Shown: positions 25,676-32,637, counted from the stretch's first letter. The stretch: DNA of 32,637 bases from CAZFQD01 sp964520885 (GCA_964520885.1 CAZFQD010000009.1:1-32637), one strand, 5' to 3'. Made by a program: numbers and translations. The notes: generated by a model from the sequence alone, not told the origin.

Positions 25676-28564
25676 TCACGAATCCGAATCCAAATGGAAT
25701 TCCTTGCGTTTTCTCATAATCTCATTGTTTATATCTTTATCGTATACAGAAAGAATACGGTGCGGATTTTTGTTCTGTTCGATTGATAGCCTGATTGCAG
25801 AAGTAAGGCTACGGGAAACATAATAATTTCCGGGAATTTGCGGAACATCTGTGACCCACTTCCATTGATCCTTTATCAGTGCCCGTTCAAAATCCTTCCA
25901 CGGTATTTTGTCAAACGCCTTGATATTAGCCGGATTGCAACGTGCTGCCGCACCCATAATCGATTCCAGTTCATTTCCATAACGCGCCTGAGTGTCACCA
26001 CTAACCCACCATGACATAAAATCAAAGGCTTCCTTTTTAATTCCTTTGTTTTCCGCAGATTTTAACATAACACAACCCGTACTTGAAGAAGACTCCGAAC
26101 GGTTAATTGTTCCATCCTCTTTTTTGATACCCGGTATCGGTGCAAAACTCCATAATCCGGTAATTTCGGGTGCAGCCTGAAAAATCAGGTTATACATGGA
26201 ATAGGATTGTATTGCCATCGGCATTTCTCCCGACCGAAACCGGTTATAAAAATCGAATTCCCTGTCTATTCCATAATCCGTATAAAGCTTTATCAATTTT
26301 TCAAAGGCATCATTCGCTTTATCCGAACTAAAAAGTGTCTTATTCAGTTTGTCATTATAGTAAGTTCCACCACTTTGAAACAAAAACTTATCGAATGTAC
26401 CGATTCCTAATGAAACTGCCAAATTGGAACGATCCATTTCCTGAATACCGACATGCAGGTTATTGCTTTGCAGCTTTTCAATCACCTCATAGAAATCATC
26501 CCATGTTTGCGGCACTTTTAAGCCCAACTGTGCAAAAATATCTGTCCTGTAAAACAGCATATCGAATGTTTGGGATTCTGGAAGTGCATACACACCGCCC
26601 TGATACCGAAATGGAATCCAGGCTGAATCATAATATTCACTGTACATATCCTTTATATTGAATTGGCTCAGTTCCACTAATCCGCCGCGCATCGCTAGGT
26701 TTACAGGTGCTTCCTTTGTCAGCATCAATGCAATATCCGGTCCCTGACCTGCCAATGAGGCTTGAATCAGTGTACTACTGGTATCCACCATGCTCAGATT
26801 AATTTTTATTTTGGCTGTTGGTGCATAGCGGTTATTAATCAACCCCAGAATAACCTGTGCCTGATCGCGTCCTGTTGAAACCCAGACATTTGCAGTTTTC
26901 TTACCGCTTTTTGATTCTCCCACTGCTGTATAATTACCGAAAAAAGAAGCAAAGAACTTTTTGCAGGAAAATAATAATGACTCAAAAAATGTCGCATTCG
27001 CACCAGACACTTTTTGACCTGCAGGTACAAACGAAATACTGTCCAATTCCAATGGTTGCGAGCATAATGTAAGATATAAAGAACCCAACCCTTCAATAAT
27101 GCCACCGAAGGCTGAAATACGCTCAGTAAAACTATATGGTTCATTGACAATCTGATTTAATTCATAAATATCCTGGTCGATAACAGAAGCTTCGGTGCCT
27201 GATGTTCCTGTTATTTTTGATATATTTTCCGATACAGACTGAAGAAGTGTGATATTGTTCTTAATTTCATCAAAAAGTCCGGGAATCTGTTTCTCCAATT
27301 GATAATCTCTGTAAACATCGGGTGTGGTTCCGGTAATAATGATCACTTTTCTGTATAATGTATTGAGGTTTAGTATAATCTTATTGATTTCCCGTAAAAC
27401 ACCTGCAATTTCTCCCGGCGTGGTTTCAAGTGATATAATATGCGTACCCTTTGCCAAATAAATTGGTGTTTCACCGTCTCCAAGCACCTTCATATACCAA
27501 TCTAAATCATATTTAAATTTTATATTCTGTGCCTGAATAAATGGTATGTTCCCATCTATGGCAAAGGTTCTGTAGCTATTCATTCCCTGACTGAAATTTT
27601 GTCTTGCCCTGAATGCAACATTATACCAACCGTCATTCGCGACCGTGATTTTCCATGTGATTTTTTCACCGGGTTTCTCCCAATTGGTTTGACCGATTGT
27701 GTTGAACAAAATTTTGGAAGCGTCATTTGGAGTTGTAGCCGGACTTGAGCGATCACTCATCGGATAAAGTCTGGAAGAGGTTTTCTCCAAAGTATCCTCC
27801 GCTTCCTTTTTAAACAAAACTGCATTTTCTACCATTTGGCTGTACTGTGTTTTATATTGCTCATAGGTTTGAGCCGGCTTTTTATTTTCCAGAACAATTG
27901 TCCCGACAGCGATCTTTCCTCTGGCATTTGTTATTCTCAGCGTGTGTGATCCTTTTTGAAAATAAAAAAGATATGGTTCTGAATATTGCCCTAAAGCATC
28001 ATATAAACCAATTTCATTCCAATGAGGCATTTCAATCTGATTCGGGCGCAAATCATTTCCCGCACTGTCTTTTTTAAATAAAGTACCGTTTATTGAATTT
28101 TCATCTGACCATATCAAAGGAAGCTCCAAGCCGGCTGCCTCGTCAAACGGCTGTTTCCCATCCATTGCAACCGATATTTGAGGATTGGATAACTGGTCTT
28201 TATCCGGATAATAGTTGACAAACATTGAATATACACCTGTTTCGGGAATACTAAGTTTCCATTCACACCATTTGTTTGCATCGGTTATAAGGCATGCATC
28301 CTTGCCGCCCAGCTTCGTTTTTGATTCATTCAGATGCTCAGCAGCTTGTATTTGTTCAGGCAATAAAGCAATCGATTCTTCCGGTTTTTTTTGATCTTTA
28401 TAGTTTTTATAATAGTAATAATAGCTTGTATTATTAACCTGATTCGTGCTTTCTGCAGAACTGACAGTATTGTTTTCTGTTGCAAAAATGATAGTAGAAC
28501 TATTTGTAAAACAATATATTACTAAAATAAAAATCATAAATATAATTTTTGCTCTTTTTTGCAA
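25676..28564 (-). CDS. Solute-binding protein fused to two CBM-like domains
   Basis: The first gene of the operon encodes about 962 residues: an N-terminal signal or anchor segment; a short run of five Tyr; two CBM6/CBM35-like beta-sandwich domains (about 62-227 and 249-397, each with an AEx entry and a G-x-H closing strand); a helical linker (402-542); and a family-1 solute-binding domain (about 557-957, with GPDIALMLTKEAPVN and FDMLFYRTDIFAQLGLKVP). It probably serves the permease pair just downstream. Ordinary binding proteins are about half as long. No good lipobox is present (VIYC has Tyr before the Cys), so the N-terminal helix may anchor it. I chose the TTG at 28564, nine bases after AAAGGAG; the ATG at 28573 directly abuts that site, leaving no spacing. 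Confidence 0.9.
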   Translation of the reverse strand: MQKRAKIIFMIFILVIYCFTNSSTIIFATENNTVSSAESTNQVNNTSYYYYYKNYKDQKKPEESIALLPEQIQAAEHLNESKTKLGGKDACLITDANKWCEWKLSIPETGVYSMFVNYYPDKDQLSNPQISVAMDGKQPFDEAAGLELPLIWSDENSINGTLFKKDSAGNDLRPNQIEMPHWNEIGLYDALGQYSEPYLFYFQKGSHTLRITNARGKIAVGTIVLENKKPAQTYEQYKTQYSQMVENAVLFKKEAEDTLEKTSSRLYPMSDRSSPATTPNDASKILFNTIGQTNWEKPGEKITWKITVANDGWYNVAFRARQNFSQGMNSYRTFAIDGNIPFIQAQNIKFKYDLDWYMKVLGDGETPIYLAKGTHIISLETTPGEIAGVLREINKIILNLNTLYRKVIIITGTTPDVYRDYQLEKQIPGLFDEIKNNITLLQSVSENISKITGTSGTEASVIDQDIYELNQIVNEPYSFTERISAFGGIIEGLGSLYLTLCSQPLELDSISFVPAGQKVSGANATFFESLLFSCKKFFASFFGNYTAVGESKSGKKTANVWVSTGRDQAQVILGLINNRYAPTAKIKINLSMVDTSSTLIQASLAGQGPDIALMLTKEAPVNLAMRGGLVELSQFNIKDMYSEYYDSAWIPFRYQGGVYALPESQTFDMLFYRTDIFAQLGLKVPQTWDDFYEVIEKLQSNNLHVGIQEMDRSNLAVSLGIGTFDKFLFQSGGTYYNDKLNKTLFSSDKANDAFEKLIKLYTDYGIDREFDFYNRFRSGEMPMAIQSYSMYNLIFQAAPEITGLWSFAPIPGIKKEDGTINRSESSSSTGCVMLKSAENKGIKKEAFDFMSWWVSGDTQARYGNELESIMGAAARCNPANIKAFDKIPWKDFERALIKDQWKWVTDVPQIPGNYYVSRSLTSAIRLSIEQNKNPHRILSVYDKDINNEIMRKRKEFHLDSDS

Positions 28565-28597
28565 TTGAATCATCTCCTTTAATACTATAACTATGAA

Positions 28598-28609
28598 TAA
28601 AACGTTTCG
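28598..28609. promoter_or_regulatory. LacI-type operator A (TAAAACGTTTCG)
   Basis: Ten of 12 bases match the palindrome CGAAACGTTTCG shared by five non-coding sites in this window. It lies between the start of the operon's first gene and its promoter, about 43 bases past the predicted transcription start, where a bound repressor would block elongation. Confidence 0.75.
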
Positions 28610-28652
28610 ATTTAAATAATTTAACCAATTTTAATGTGTTATTTTATATAAT

Positions 28653-28681
28653 ATAATAACATTTGCATTACTTTTTGTCAA
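28653..28681 (-). promoter_or_regulatory. Sigma-A promoter of the 17-gene operon
   Basis: On the minus strand TTGACA (28681-28676) and TATTAT (28658-28653) are 17 bases apart, giving a start near 28646. It is the only strong promoter seen in front of the long operon and is followed by operator A. Confidence 0.8.
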
Positions 28682-28687
28682 TATGGG

Positions 28688-28716
28688 TTGACAAATTAAT
28701 CGAAGCAATTTATAAT
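28688..28716 (+). promoter_or_regulatory. Consensus sigma-A promoter of the regulator gene
   Basis: TTGACA (28688-28693) and TATAAT (28711-28716) are 17 bases apart, a perfect match to consensus, giving a start near 28723. Its -35 box forms an 8-bp inverted repeat with the -35 box of the operon promoter (28674-28681 and 28688-28695). Operator B follows, which implies autoregulation. Confidence 0.88.
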
Positions 28717-28740
28717 GGAATTAACATACAATTATTTGTG

Positions 28741-28752
28741 CGTAACGTTTTA
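28741..28752. promoter_or_regulatory. LacI-type operator B (CGTAACGTTTTA)
   Basis: Nine of 12 bases match the shared palindrome. The centre is about 24 bases past the predicted start of the regulator transcript and 143 bases from operator A, so looping between the two is possible. Confidence 0.7.
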
Positions 28753-28783
28753 TGTAAAATGAAAAAGGGAGCGAGTATATTCT

Positions 28784-29785
28784 ATGGCTGCTACAATCAA
28801 GGATATTTCCAAAATGACCGGTTTGTCATTATCAACAATATCAAAATATTTGAACGGTGGCAATTTGTTACCTGAAAATAACGAATCTATTCAAAAAGCA
28901 ATAGAAGAGCTGGATTTTCGGGTGAACAGCTTTGCAAGAGGACTTAAAACCAGCAAATCCAATACGATTGGTATTGTTATTCCTATGATTACCAATATAT
29001 ATGCGAATTCATTAATTGCAAAAATCGAAGCGATACTAAGAAAAAATAATTATGGTACCCTCGTGTGTGACTGCGGTTGCGACCCAAAAATTGAAAAAGA
29101 AAATATCGAGTTTTTAATTTCAAAATCGGTAGACGGAATCATCAATATACCGATTTCCCGTACCGGAGATCATTTACAAATTGCAAATACTTTAAACATT
29201 CCTGTGGTTCTGATTGAAATCAAATTCGATAATTTTAACTTTGATTCTGTCATGATAAATGATACAGCTATCGCTAAAAAGGCAACCTCTTACTTAATCA
29301 ACTGCGGCCATAAAAACATTGGTTATATTACCGGTCCAATGGATACCATAATTGCACAGGAGCGCTTTATCGGATACATGCAGGCTCATACAGAAAATGG
29401 TCTTATCTTTCAGAACCGCCTGGTGGTTAACGGGGATTATAACGCAGAAAACACCTACGATGCGGTAACCAAATTTTTAACCCATAATAAAGATATAACC
29501 GCTATATTTGTTACAGAACCGGAAATGACACTCGGCAGTCTCCTTGCTATCAATGATTTGGATATTAAAATCCCGATGGATTTGTCCTTCATAGGCTTTG
29601 ACAATCTTCGCATTTCAAATATCTATAAACCGAAACTCACTACTGTCAGTCAACCTGTTGAAGAAATCGCTGATACTGCAACTGAAATTCTGCTTGGCCG
29701 CATGAATAAAAAATTGCCGCCCGAACAAATTATCCGCAGACTGGATGCTTCACTGATTTACGGAGATTCTGTAATTATTATTTAA
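28784..29785 (+). CDS. LacI-family transcriptional regulator
   Basis: A 333-residue DNA-binding repressor. The N-terminal helix-turn-helix (about 4-24, TIKDISKMTGLSLSTISKYL) and a hinge helix (NSFARGLKTSKS, about 48-59) are followed by a periplasmic-binding-protein-like effector domain starting TIGIVIPMITN and including CGHKNIGYITG and FIGFDN. It should bind the CGAAACGTTTCG-like sites around it and release them when a sugar from the locus binds. AAGGGAG lies 12 bases before the ATG. It is transcribed divergently from the operon from its own consensus promoter and ends at a strong terminator. The identity of the inducer is unknown. Confidence 0.96.
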   Translation: MAATIKDISKMTGLSLSTISKYLNGGNLLPENNESIQKAIEELDFRVNSFARGLKTSKSNTIGIVIPMITNIYANSLIAKIEAILRKNNYGTLVCDCGCDPKIEKENIEFLISKSVDGIINIPISRTGDHLQIANTLNIPVVLIEIKFDNFNFDSVMINDTAIAKKATSYLINCGHKNIGYITGPMDTIIAQERFIGYMQAHTENGLIFQNRLVVNGDYNAENTYDAVTKFLTHNKDITAIFVTEPEMTLGSLLAINDLDIKIPMDLSFIGFDNLRISNIYKPKLTTVSQPVEEIADTATEILLGRMNKKLPPEQIIRRLDASLIYGDSVIII

Positions 29786-29807
29786 AGTGTCATTGTATTT
29801 TATTATA

Positions 29808-29837
29808 AAAAGGACTTAAATTTTGATAAGTCCTTTT
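29808..29837. terminator. Bidirectional rho-independent terminator
   Basis: An 11-bp perfect stem (29808-29818 with 29827-29837, core AAGGACTTA/TAAGTCCTT) with an 8-base loop. On the plus strand it is followed by T residues to 29840 and ends the regulator transcript 22 bases after the stop. On the minus strand the T-run continues as TTTTTATAAT, so it can also end leftward transcription. Confidence 0.9.
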
Positions 29838-29936
29838 TTTATAAGTATTTTTCGCTGACCTCTCATTTCATTTTGAATTTCAGTATAACAAATTATCATA
29901 AAAGGATAAATTTTAAGATTTTACGAATTTTTATAA

Positions 29937-29948
29937 CGAAACGATACA
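29937..29948. promoter_or_regulatory. LacI-type operator E (CGAAACGATACA)
   Basis: Nine of 12 bases match the shared palindrome, with a perfect left half. It sits just after the start of the predicted leftward transcript and 174 bases from operator C. Confidence 0.55.
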
Positions 29949-29958
29949 CTGTATTTAA

Positions 29959-29987
29959 ATTGTAGCATAATAATCCCAATATGTCAA
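29959..29987 (-). promoter_or_regulatory. Sigma-A promoter pointing toward the regulator's 3' end
   Basis: TTGACA (29987-29982), a 17-base spacer and TACAAT (29964-29959), preceded by TGC, form a strong extended -10 promoter on the minus strand. No gene lies downstream before the terminator, which is why a small RNA is proposed. Confidence 0.7.
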
Positions 29988-30047
29988 CATATTTTATTGT
30001 ATTTTTCTATATATTTTTATTTTTTATCAAATATTCGAAAAAATATC

Positions 30048-30076
30048 TTGCAAATTTCAAAGAGTTGTGTTACTAT
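30048..30076 (+). promoter_or_regulatory. Probable promoter of the GH95-like gene
   Basis: TTGCAA (30048-30053), a 17-base spacer and TACTAT (30071-30076), with TG one base upstream of the -10, give an extended -10 promoter with a start near 30083. Operator C follows about 34 bases later, the same geometry as at the operon promoter. Confidence 0.6.
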
Positions 30077-30110
30077 ATAAATAATCCGTTGTAAATAAGC
30101 AACTCTTGAG

Positions 30111-30122
30111 CGAAACGTTCTT
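30111..30122. promoter_or_regulatory. LacI-type operator C (CGAAACGTTCTT)
   Basis: Nine of 12 bases match the shared palindrome, with a perfect left half and core. It lies between the predicted promoter and the ribosome site of the GH95-like gene at 30156, tying that gene to the same regulator. Confidence 0.7.
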
Positions 30123-30155
30123 TTTTATTGTAAGTTGTAAAGGGGTTCTATAAAT

Positions 30156-32516
30156 ATGTTAGATAAGAATATATCAAAAACCGGTCATTCGTTTAACAGT
30201 AAAACCGGCTATCTTGAAGTTGATTATAAAAATTGGATATCAAAACAAGATATTGTTTATAACCGCCCGATAAATGATCCTCCCGATGCCGCAATGTTCG
30301 GGAACGGCAAAGCAGGTGCAGCCGTTTGGAACAAAGATGGTTTAAATCTGCAAATTACTGCGGTAGATGCATCCCCTCATTCCTGTTATTCCTCGGGTTA
30401 TTTAACATTCAGTACTGTTCCCAATCTATTGGATTGTACCAGTTTTCATCAGCGGATGAATTTATATGATGCAACCGTTACAACTGAAATTGATAGTAAC
30501 GTAAAAATCACCATGTTCGGTGATGTGGATGATGAATTATTAGGAATCACTGTTGAGGATTTACGGGACAATGTCGAGGATATTACGATTAAATTCGGAA
30601 TCTGGGATGTTACAAAAATTACCAGCAGTTTTTTGCATAACGAATCCGATGATTTTGAGGAATGGAAAAAAATCAGATGGATGAACGAATGCAAATATCC
30701 CTCTTTTTCCCGTGGCGAAACATCCTGTTATGGGTTCGGCTATGCACTGGCAATACATGTGACCGGAACCGACTATAACATTATAAATAAAAGTACATTT
30801 GAATATGAAATAAAAATTACCCCTGCAAAAAAATATACCATTTGGATTGCAAATCCATGCAAAATAAACGTTGGTTCCGAATTATCAAATGCAGTGGAAA
30901 AAGTATTTGATAAAGTCAACCATACAAACGATGAGCAGGTTTTATCAGAACACAAATCCTTCTGGCACAGCTTTTGGCACAGCTCCTACATTCAATTTAC
31001 CGATAACACCGAGAACGGCGAATACATTGAAAACACCTGGTATAATTCAATTTATATGCTGGCTTTGGCATCCCGAGCAACCTATCCATGTCATTTTATA
31101 AACGGTGTTTTCCGATGGGCGGGCGACAGCAATATCCGCTGGTGTCAGTACTATACCTATTTTAATATGCGTGCAATCAACAATCACTGGTTGGCATCCA
31201 ATCACCCAGATATGCTTATGCCCTATCTTAACCTTTATTTTAATTTGATGCCTGAACATATTGCGGCAACCCATGAAATCTGTGGCATTGACGGTTTGAA
31301 AATGCCCGAGGGTTCCGATAACCGAGGGGGCGGTATGTATGATACGCCCAATAATTTTACAGGAAGAATATACACCGATGCACTTGAAATCGCATTATTA
31401 ATGTATCAATATGCCAATACTTATAACGACAGCGATTATTTAAAAAACAACTGTTATCCCTATATGCGTGAAGGTGTTCGGTTTTATACCAACCGTTTAA
31501 AATATGACGGTCGATTCTATTATATAGAAGACTCCAACTGCCTTGAACAATATTGGGATGTGAAAAACCCGATTACAGATTTGGCAATTATCCGCACCGT
31601 TTTCCCCCTGTTTATCGATTTAAGCAAGCAATTTGAAAGCGATCAATCCCTTTGCAGGACAGCTGAAGATATTCTTGCCAATCTTTCCCCCATTGAAACA
31701 GGCTTTGAAGATGGCGACATGATTTATCTGCCATGTTCTTCCCCGGTACCGGAAGAAAAAAATCACCAAAATCCAGAAATGGAAATTCTGTTTCCCTATG
31801 GATTCACCGGAATTGGCGCACCTGATTATGAAATCGCATATCAAACTTGGATGCACCGCAAACGCGAATATACGATATGGTCACCCGATGCAATTGCCGC
31901 CGCAAGACTTGGTCTTGGCGACTTCGCATATGACGGAATTAACTTGATGTGTCTGAATCACCAAATTCGTGCATCCGGTTTTCATGATGATCATAACGGT
32001 GCTTATGAATCAAACGGACTTATCGCTTGTGCAATTAATGAGATGATGTTACAAAGCCATACCGGATTAGTAAGGGTATTCCCTGCTCTGCCGTCAGACG
32101 AAAATTTCGTTTCGAAATTCACACTCATGGCTCAGGGTGGTTTCCTAATTAGTTCTGAATATGAAAAAAAAGATATAAAATACATTGGCATAAAAAGCCT
32201 TTATGGAAACCCTTTTAAGATTTATAATCCTTGGGGAAATAAAACAATCCGCGTTATTTCCTGTAGCACTGAAAGTGTGCTATTAGAAACAAGCGCTTCA
32301 GAAATCATATGCGGCACAAAATCTAATGAAATTTACATCATTGAGCGTATTGATAATCCCTTTTCAGAAATGGTATTCCAAAAGATAGACGCAGAAAGAA
32401 ATATAGCTGCAAAGAGTATTTCGAATTATAGACCACGCGCCGAGGAATTAACATTCAAATGGACAGGTGACAGAAAACTCGCAACCAAAATAATACGCAA
32501 GCTAGGAAACTGCTAG
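30156..32516 (+). CDS. GH95-like (alpha/alpha)6-barrel glycosidase, separately promoted
   Basis: A cytoplasmic protein of 786 residues with no signal peptide. The N-terminal sandwich has GNGKAGAAVWNKDG (49-62) and then LQITAVDAS, aligning by eye with the matching region of the DUF5703 protein (GNGEIGLSVWVEEDG, then YIARTDS), so the two are distant relatives. The central barrel has WCQYYTYFNMRAINNHWLASNHP, similar in position to the GH95 pocket segment, and later LEQYWDVKNP, close to ESYWDTKNP in the DUF5703 protein. The exact sugar removed is unknown; a fucose-, galactose- or rhamnose-type residue is plausible. AAAGGGG lies ten bases before the ATG. It has its own promoter and operator, which suggests independent dosing from the long operon. 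The last codons lie in a short tandem repeat. Confidence 0.76.
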   Translation: MLDKNISKTGHSFNSKTGYLEVDYKNWISKQDIVYNRPINDPPDAAMFGNGKAGAAVWNKDGLNLQITAVDASPHSCYSSGYLTFSTVPNLLDCTSFHQRMNLYDATVTTEIDSNVKITMFGDVDDELLGITVEDLRDNVEDITIKFGIWDVTKITSSFLHNESDDFEEWKKIRWMNECKYPSFSRGETSCYGFGYALAIHVTGTDYNIINKSTFEYEIKITPAKKYTIWIANPCKINVGSELSNAVEKVFDKVNHTNDEQVLSEHKSFWHSFWHSSYIQFTDNTENGEYIENTWYNSIYMLALASRATYPCHFINGVFRWAGDSNIRWCQYYTYFNMRAINNHWLASNHPDMLMPYLNLYFNLMPEHIAATHEICGIDGLKMPEGSDNRGGGMYDTPNNFTGRIYTDALEIALLMYQYANTYNDSDYLKNNCYPYMREGVRFYTNRLKYDGRFYYIEDSNCLEQYWDVKNPITDLAIIRTVFPLFIDLSKQFESDQSLCRTAEDILANLSPIETGFEDGDMIYLPCSSPVPEEKNHQNPEMEILFPYGFTGIGAPDYEIAYQTWMHRKREYTIWSPDAIAAARLGLGDFAYDGINLMCLNHQIRASGFHDDHNGAYESNGLIACAINEMMLQSHTGLVRVFPALPSDENFVSKFTLMAQGGFLISSEYEKKDIKYIGIKSLYGNPFKIYNPWGNKTIRVISCSTESVLLETSASEIICGTKSNEIYIIERIDNPFSEMVFQKIDAERNIAAKSISNYRPRAEELTFKWTGDRKLATKIIRKLGNC

Positions 32517-32522
32517 GAAACT
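32501..32522. repeat. 11-bp tandem repeat across a stop codon
   Basis: GCTAGGAAACT occurs twice in a row (32501-32511, 32512-32522), and the stop TAG of the GH95-like gene lies in the second copy. Removing one copy would still end the protein at a TGA almost at once, so the duplication is nearly neutral for the protein. Confidence 0.85.
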
Positions 32523-32540
32523 GATTGATTTAAATATAAT

Positions 32541-32567
32541 AATAGATAATAATAGATAATAATGATA
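32541..32567. repeat. 10-bp AT-rich tandem repeat
   Basis: AATAGATAAT occurs twice exactly (32541-32550, 32551-32560), followed by an imperfect third unit beginning AATGATA. It lies in the 121-base stretch after the GH95-like gene, which contains no gene and no hairpin terminator that I can see. Confidence 0.75.
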
Positions 32568-32610
32568 GTTACAATGAAGCTGCATATTACCTCTTATCAT
32601 TCCAACTAAA

Positions 32611-32622
32611 CAAAACGTTTCG
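32611..32622. promoter_or_regulatory. LacI-type operator D (CAAAACGTTTCG)
   Basis: Eleven of 12 bases match the shared palindrome, the best of the five sites; it shares the 11-mer AAAACGTTTCG with operator A. It lies 15 bases from the right edge of the window and probably controls a gene beyond it. I found no clear promoter next to it within the window. Confidence 0.72.
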
Positions 32623-32637
32623 TATATAAAACGAATT

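Larger units (their letters stand above)
29805..29952 (-). ncRNA. Candidate small RNA of ~150 nt, convergent with the regulator gene
   Basis: A promoter matching consensus (TTGACA, 17 bases, TACAAT with an upstream TG) points leftward with a start near 29952, and the hairpin behind the regulator gene is followed on this strand by a U-run. Nothing between encodes a supported protein: the longest frame, 16 codons beginning MRGQRK, has no ribosome binding site. Operator E lies about 10 bases after the start, so the RNA should be controlled together with the sugar genes. It stops 20 bases short of the regulator's stop codon and so does not overlap the coding sequence. Targets are unknown. Confidence 0.5.
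29786..30155. other. 370-bp non-coding regulatory region
   Basis: I see no credible protein gene here. From left to right it contains a bidirectional terminator, a candidate small RNA on the minus strand, operator E with its minus-strand promoter, a very AT-rich stretch (about 29990-30045), a plus-strand promoter and operator C in front of the GH95-like gene. An 8-bp inverted repeat (30060-30067 with 30100-30107) spans the plus-strand -10 box. Confidence 0.8.

Noticed and set aside
28490..28520. Possible lipobox (VIYC) in the CBM-SBP fusion protein
   Set aside because: The residue before Cys is Tyr rather than Gly, Ala or Ser, so lipid attachment is unlikely.
28663..28875. Open frame of 70 codons overlapping the regulator start
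   Set aside because: It starts upstream of the regulator promoter and overlaps the regulator gene in another frame; the regulator frame has the ribosome site and family match.
30060..30107. 8-bp inverted repeat AAGAGTTG / CAACTCTT around the -10 box
   Set aside because: Short arms with a 32-base separation and no second copy elsewhere; it may be a second operator but cannot be supported.
1..32637. CRISPR arrays, tRNA or rRNA genes, insertion sequences, phage genes
   Set aside because: I looked for spaced direct repeats, tRNA-like cloverleaf sequence, transposase motifs and integrase motifs and found none; the only repeats are those listed.

Overview
The window reads as one large carbohydrate-utilisation locus from a low-GC Gram-positive anaerobe, most likely a Clostridia-type Firmicute. 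The reasons are strong AGGAGG-type ribosome binding sites, several TTG starts, consensus sigma-A promoters, a lipoprotein signal, an IPNTG sortase signal and AT-rich sequence. The species cannot be told from the sequence.

Layout. From 28.65 kb leftwards to beyond position 1 runs a single minus-strand gene string of 17 genes, counting the one cut off at the left edge. Gaps are 1-60 bases, one junction overlaps by 4 bases, and I see no internal terminator. In transcription order it holds: a CBM-like/solute-binding fusion protein; two ABC permeases; a beta-propeller/TPR/Yip1 membrane protein; a secreted DUF5696 protein; a second ABC permease pair; a wall-anchored protein with five discoidin-like repeats; a lipoprotein sugar-binding protein; an SGNH esterase; a GH94-type phosphorylase; a GH95-like enzyme; a membrane-anchored GH26 enzyme; a SASA-type acetylesterase; a DUF5703 enzyme; an L-rhamnose mutarotase; and a start codon running off the edge. 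On the plus strand lie a divergent LacI-family regulator (28784-29785) and a separately promoted GH95-like enzyme (30156-32516).

How it may work (inference). GH26 at the membrane, and perhaps the DUF5696 protein, cut a polysaccharide held by the discoidin-repeat wall protein. Two ABC importers bring in fragments; no ATPase is encoded, so a shared MsmK-type ATPase elsewhere is expected. In the cytoplasm two esterases, the phosphorylase and three (alpha/alpha)6-barrel enzymes dismantle the oligosaccharides, and the mutarotase points to L-rhamnose or a similar sugar as one product. An acetylated heteropolysaccharide containing mannose-type and rhamnose-type sugars would fit, but the substrate is not proven.

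Regulation. Five copies of a palindrome close to CGAAACGTTTCG sit only in non-coding DNA: two flank the divergent promoters at 28.6-28.75 kb, two flank a second divergent promoter pair at 29.94-30.12 kb, and one lies at the right edge. They are probably the operators of the LacI-family regulator. One of the promoters drives no gene and appears to make a short RNA of about 150 nt, ending at the bidirectional terminator behind the regulator gene. The least described parts are the DUF5696 / propeller-Yip1 / CBM-SBP import module, this RNA, and a perfect 15-bp hairpin with a GCAA loop inside the SGNH gene.
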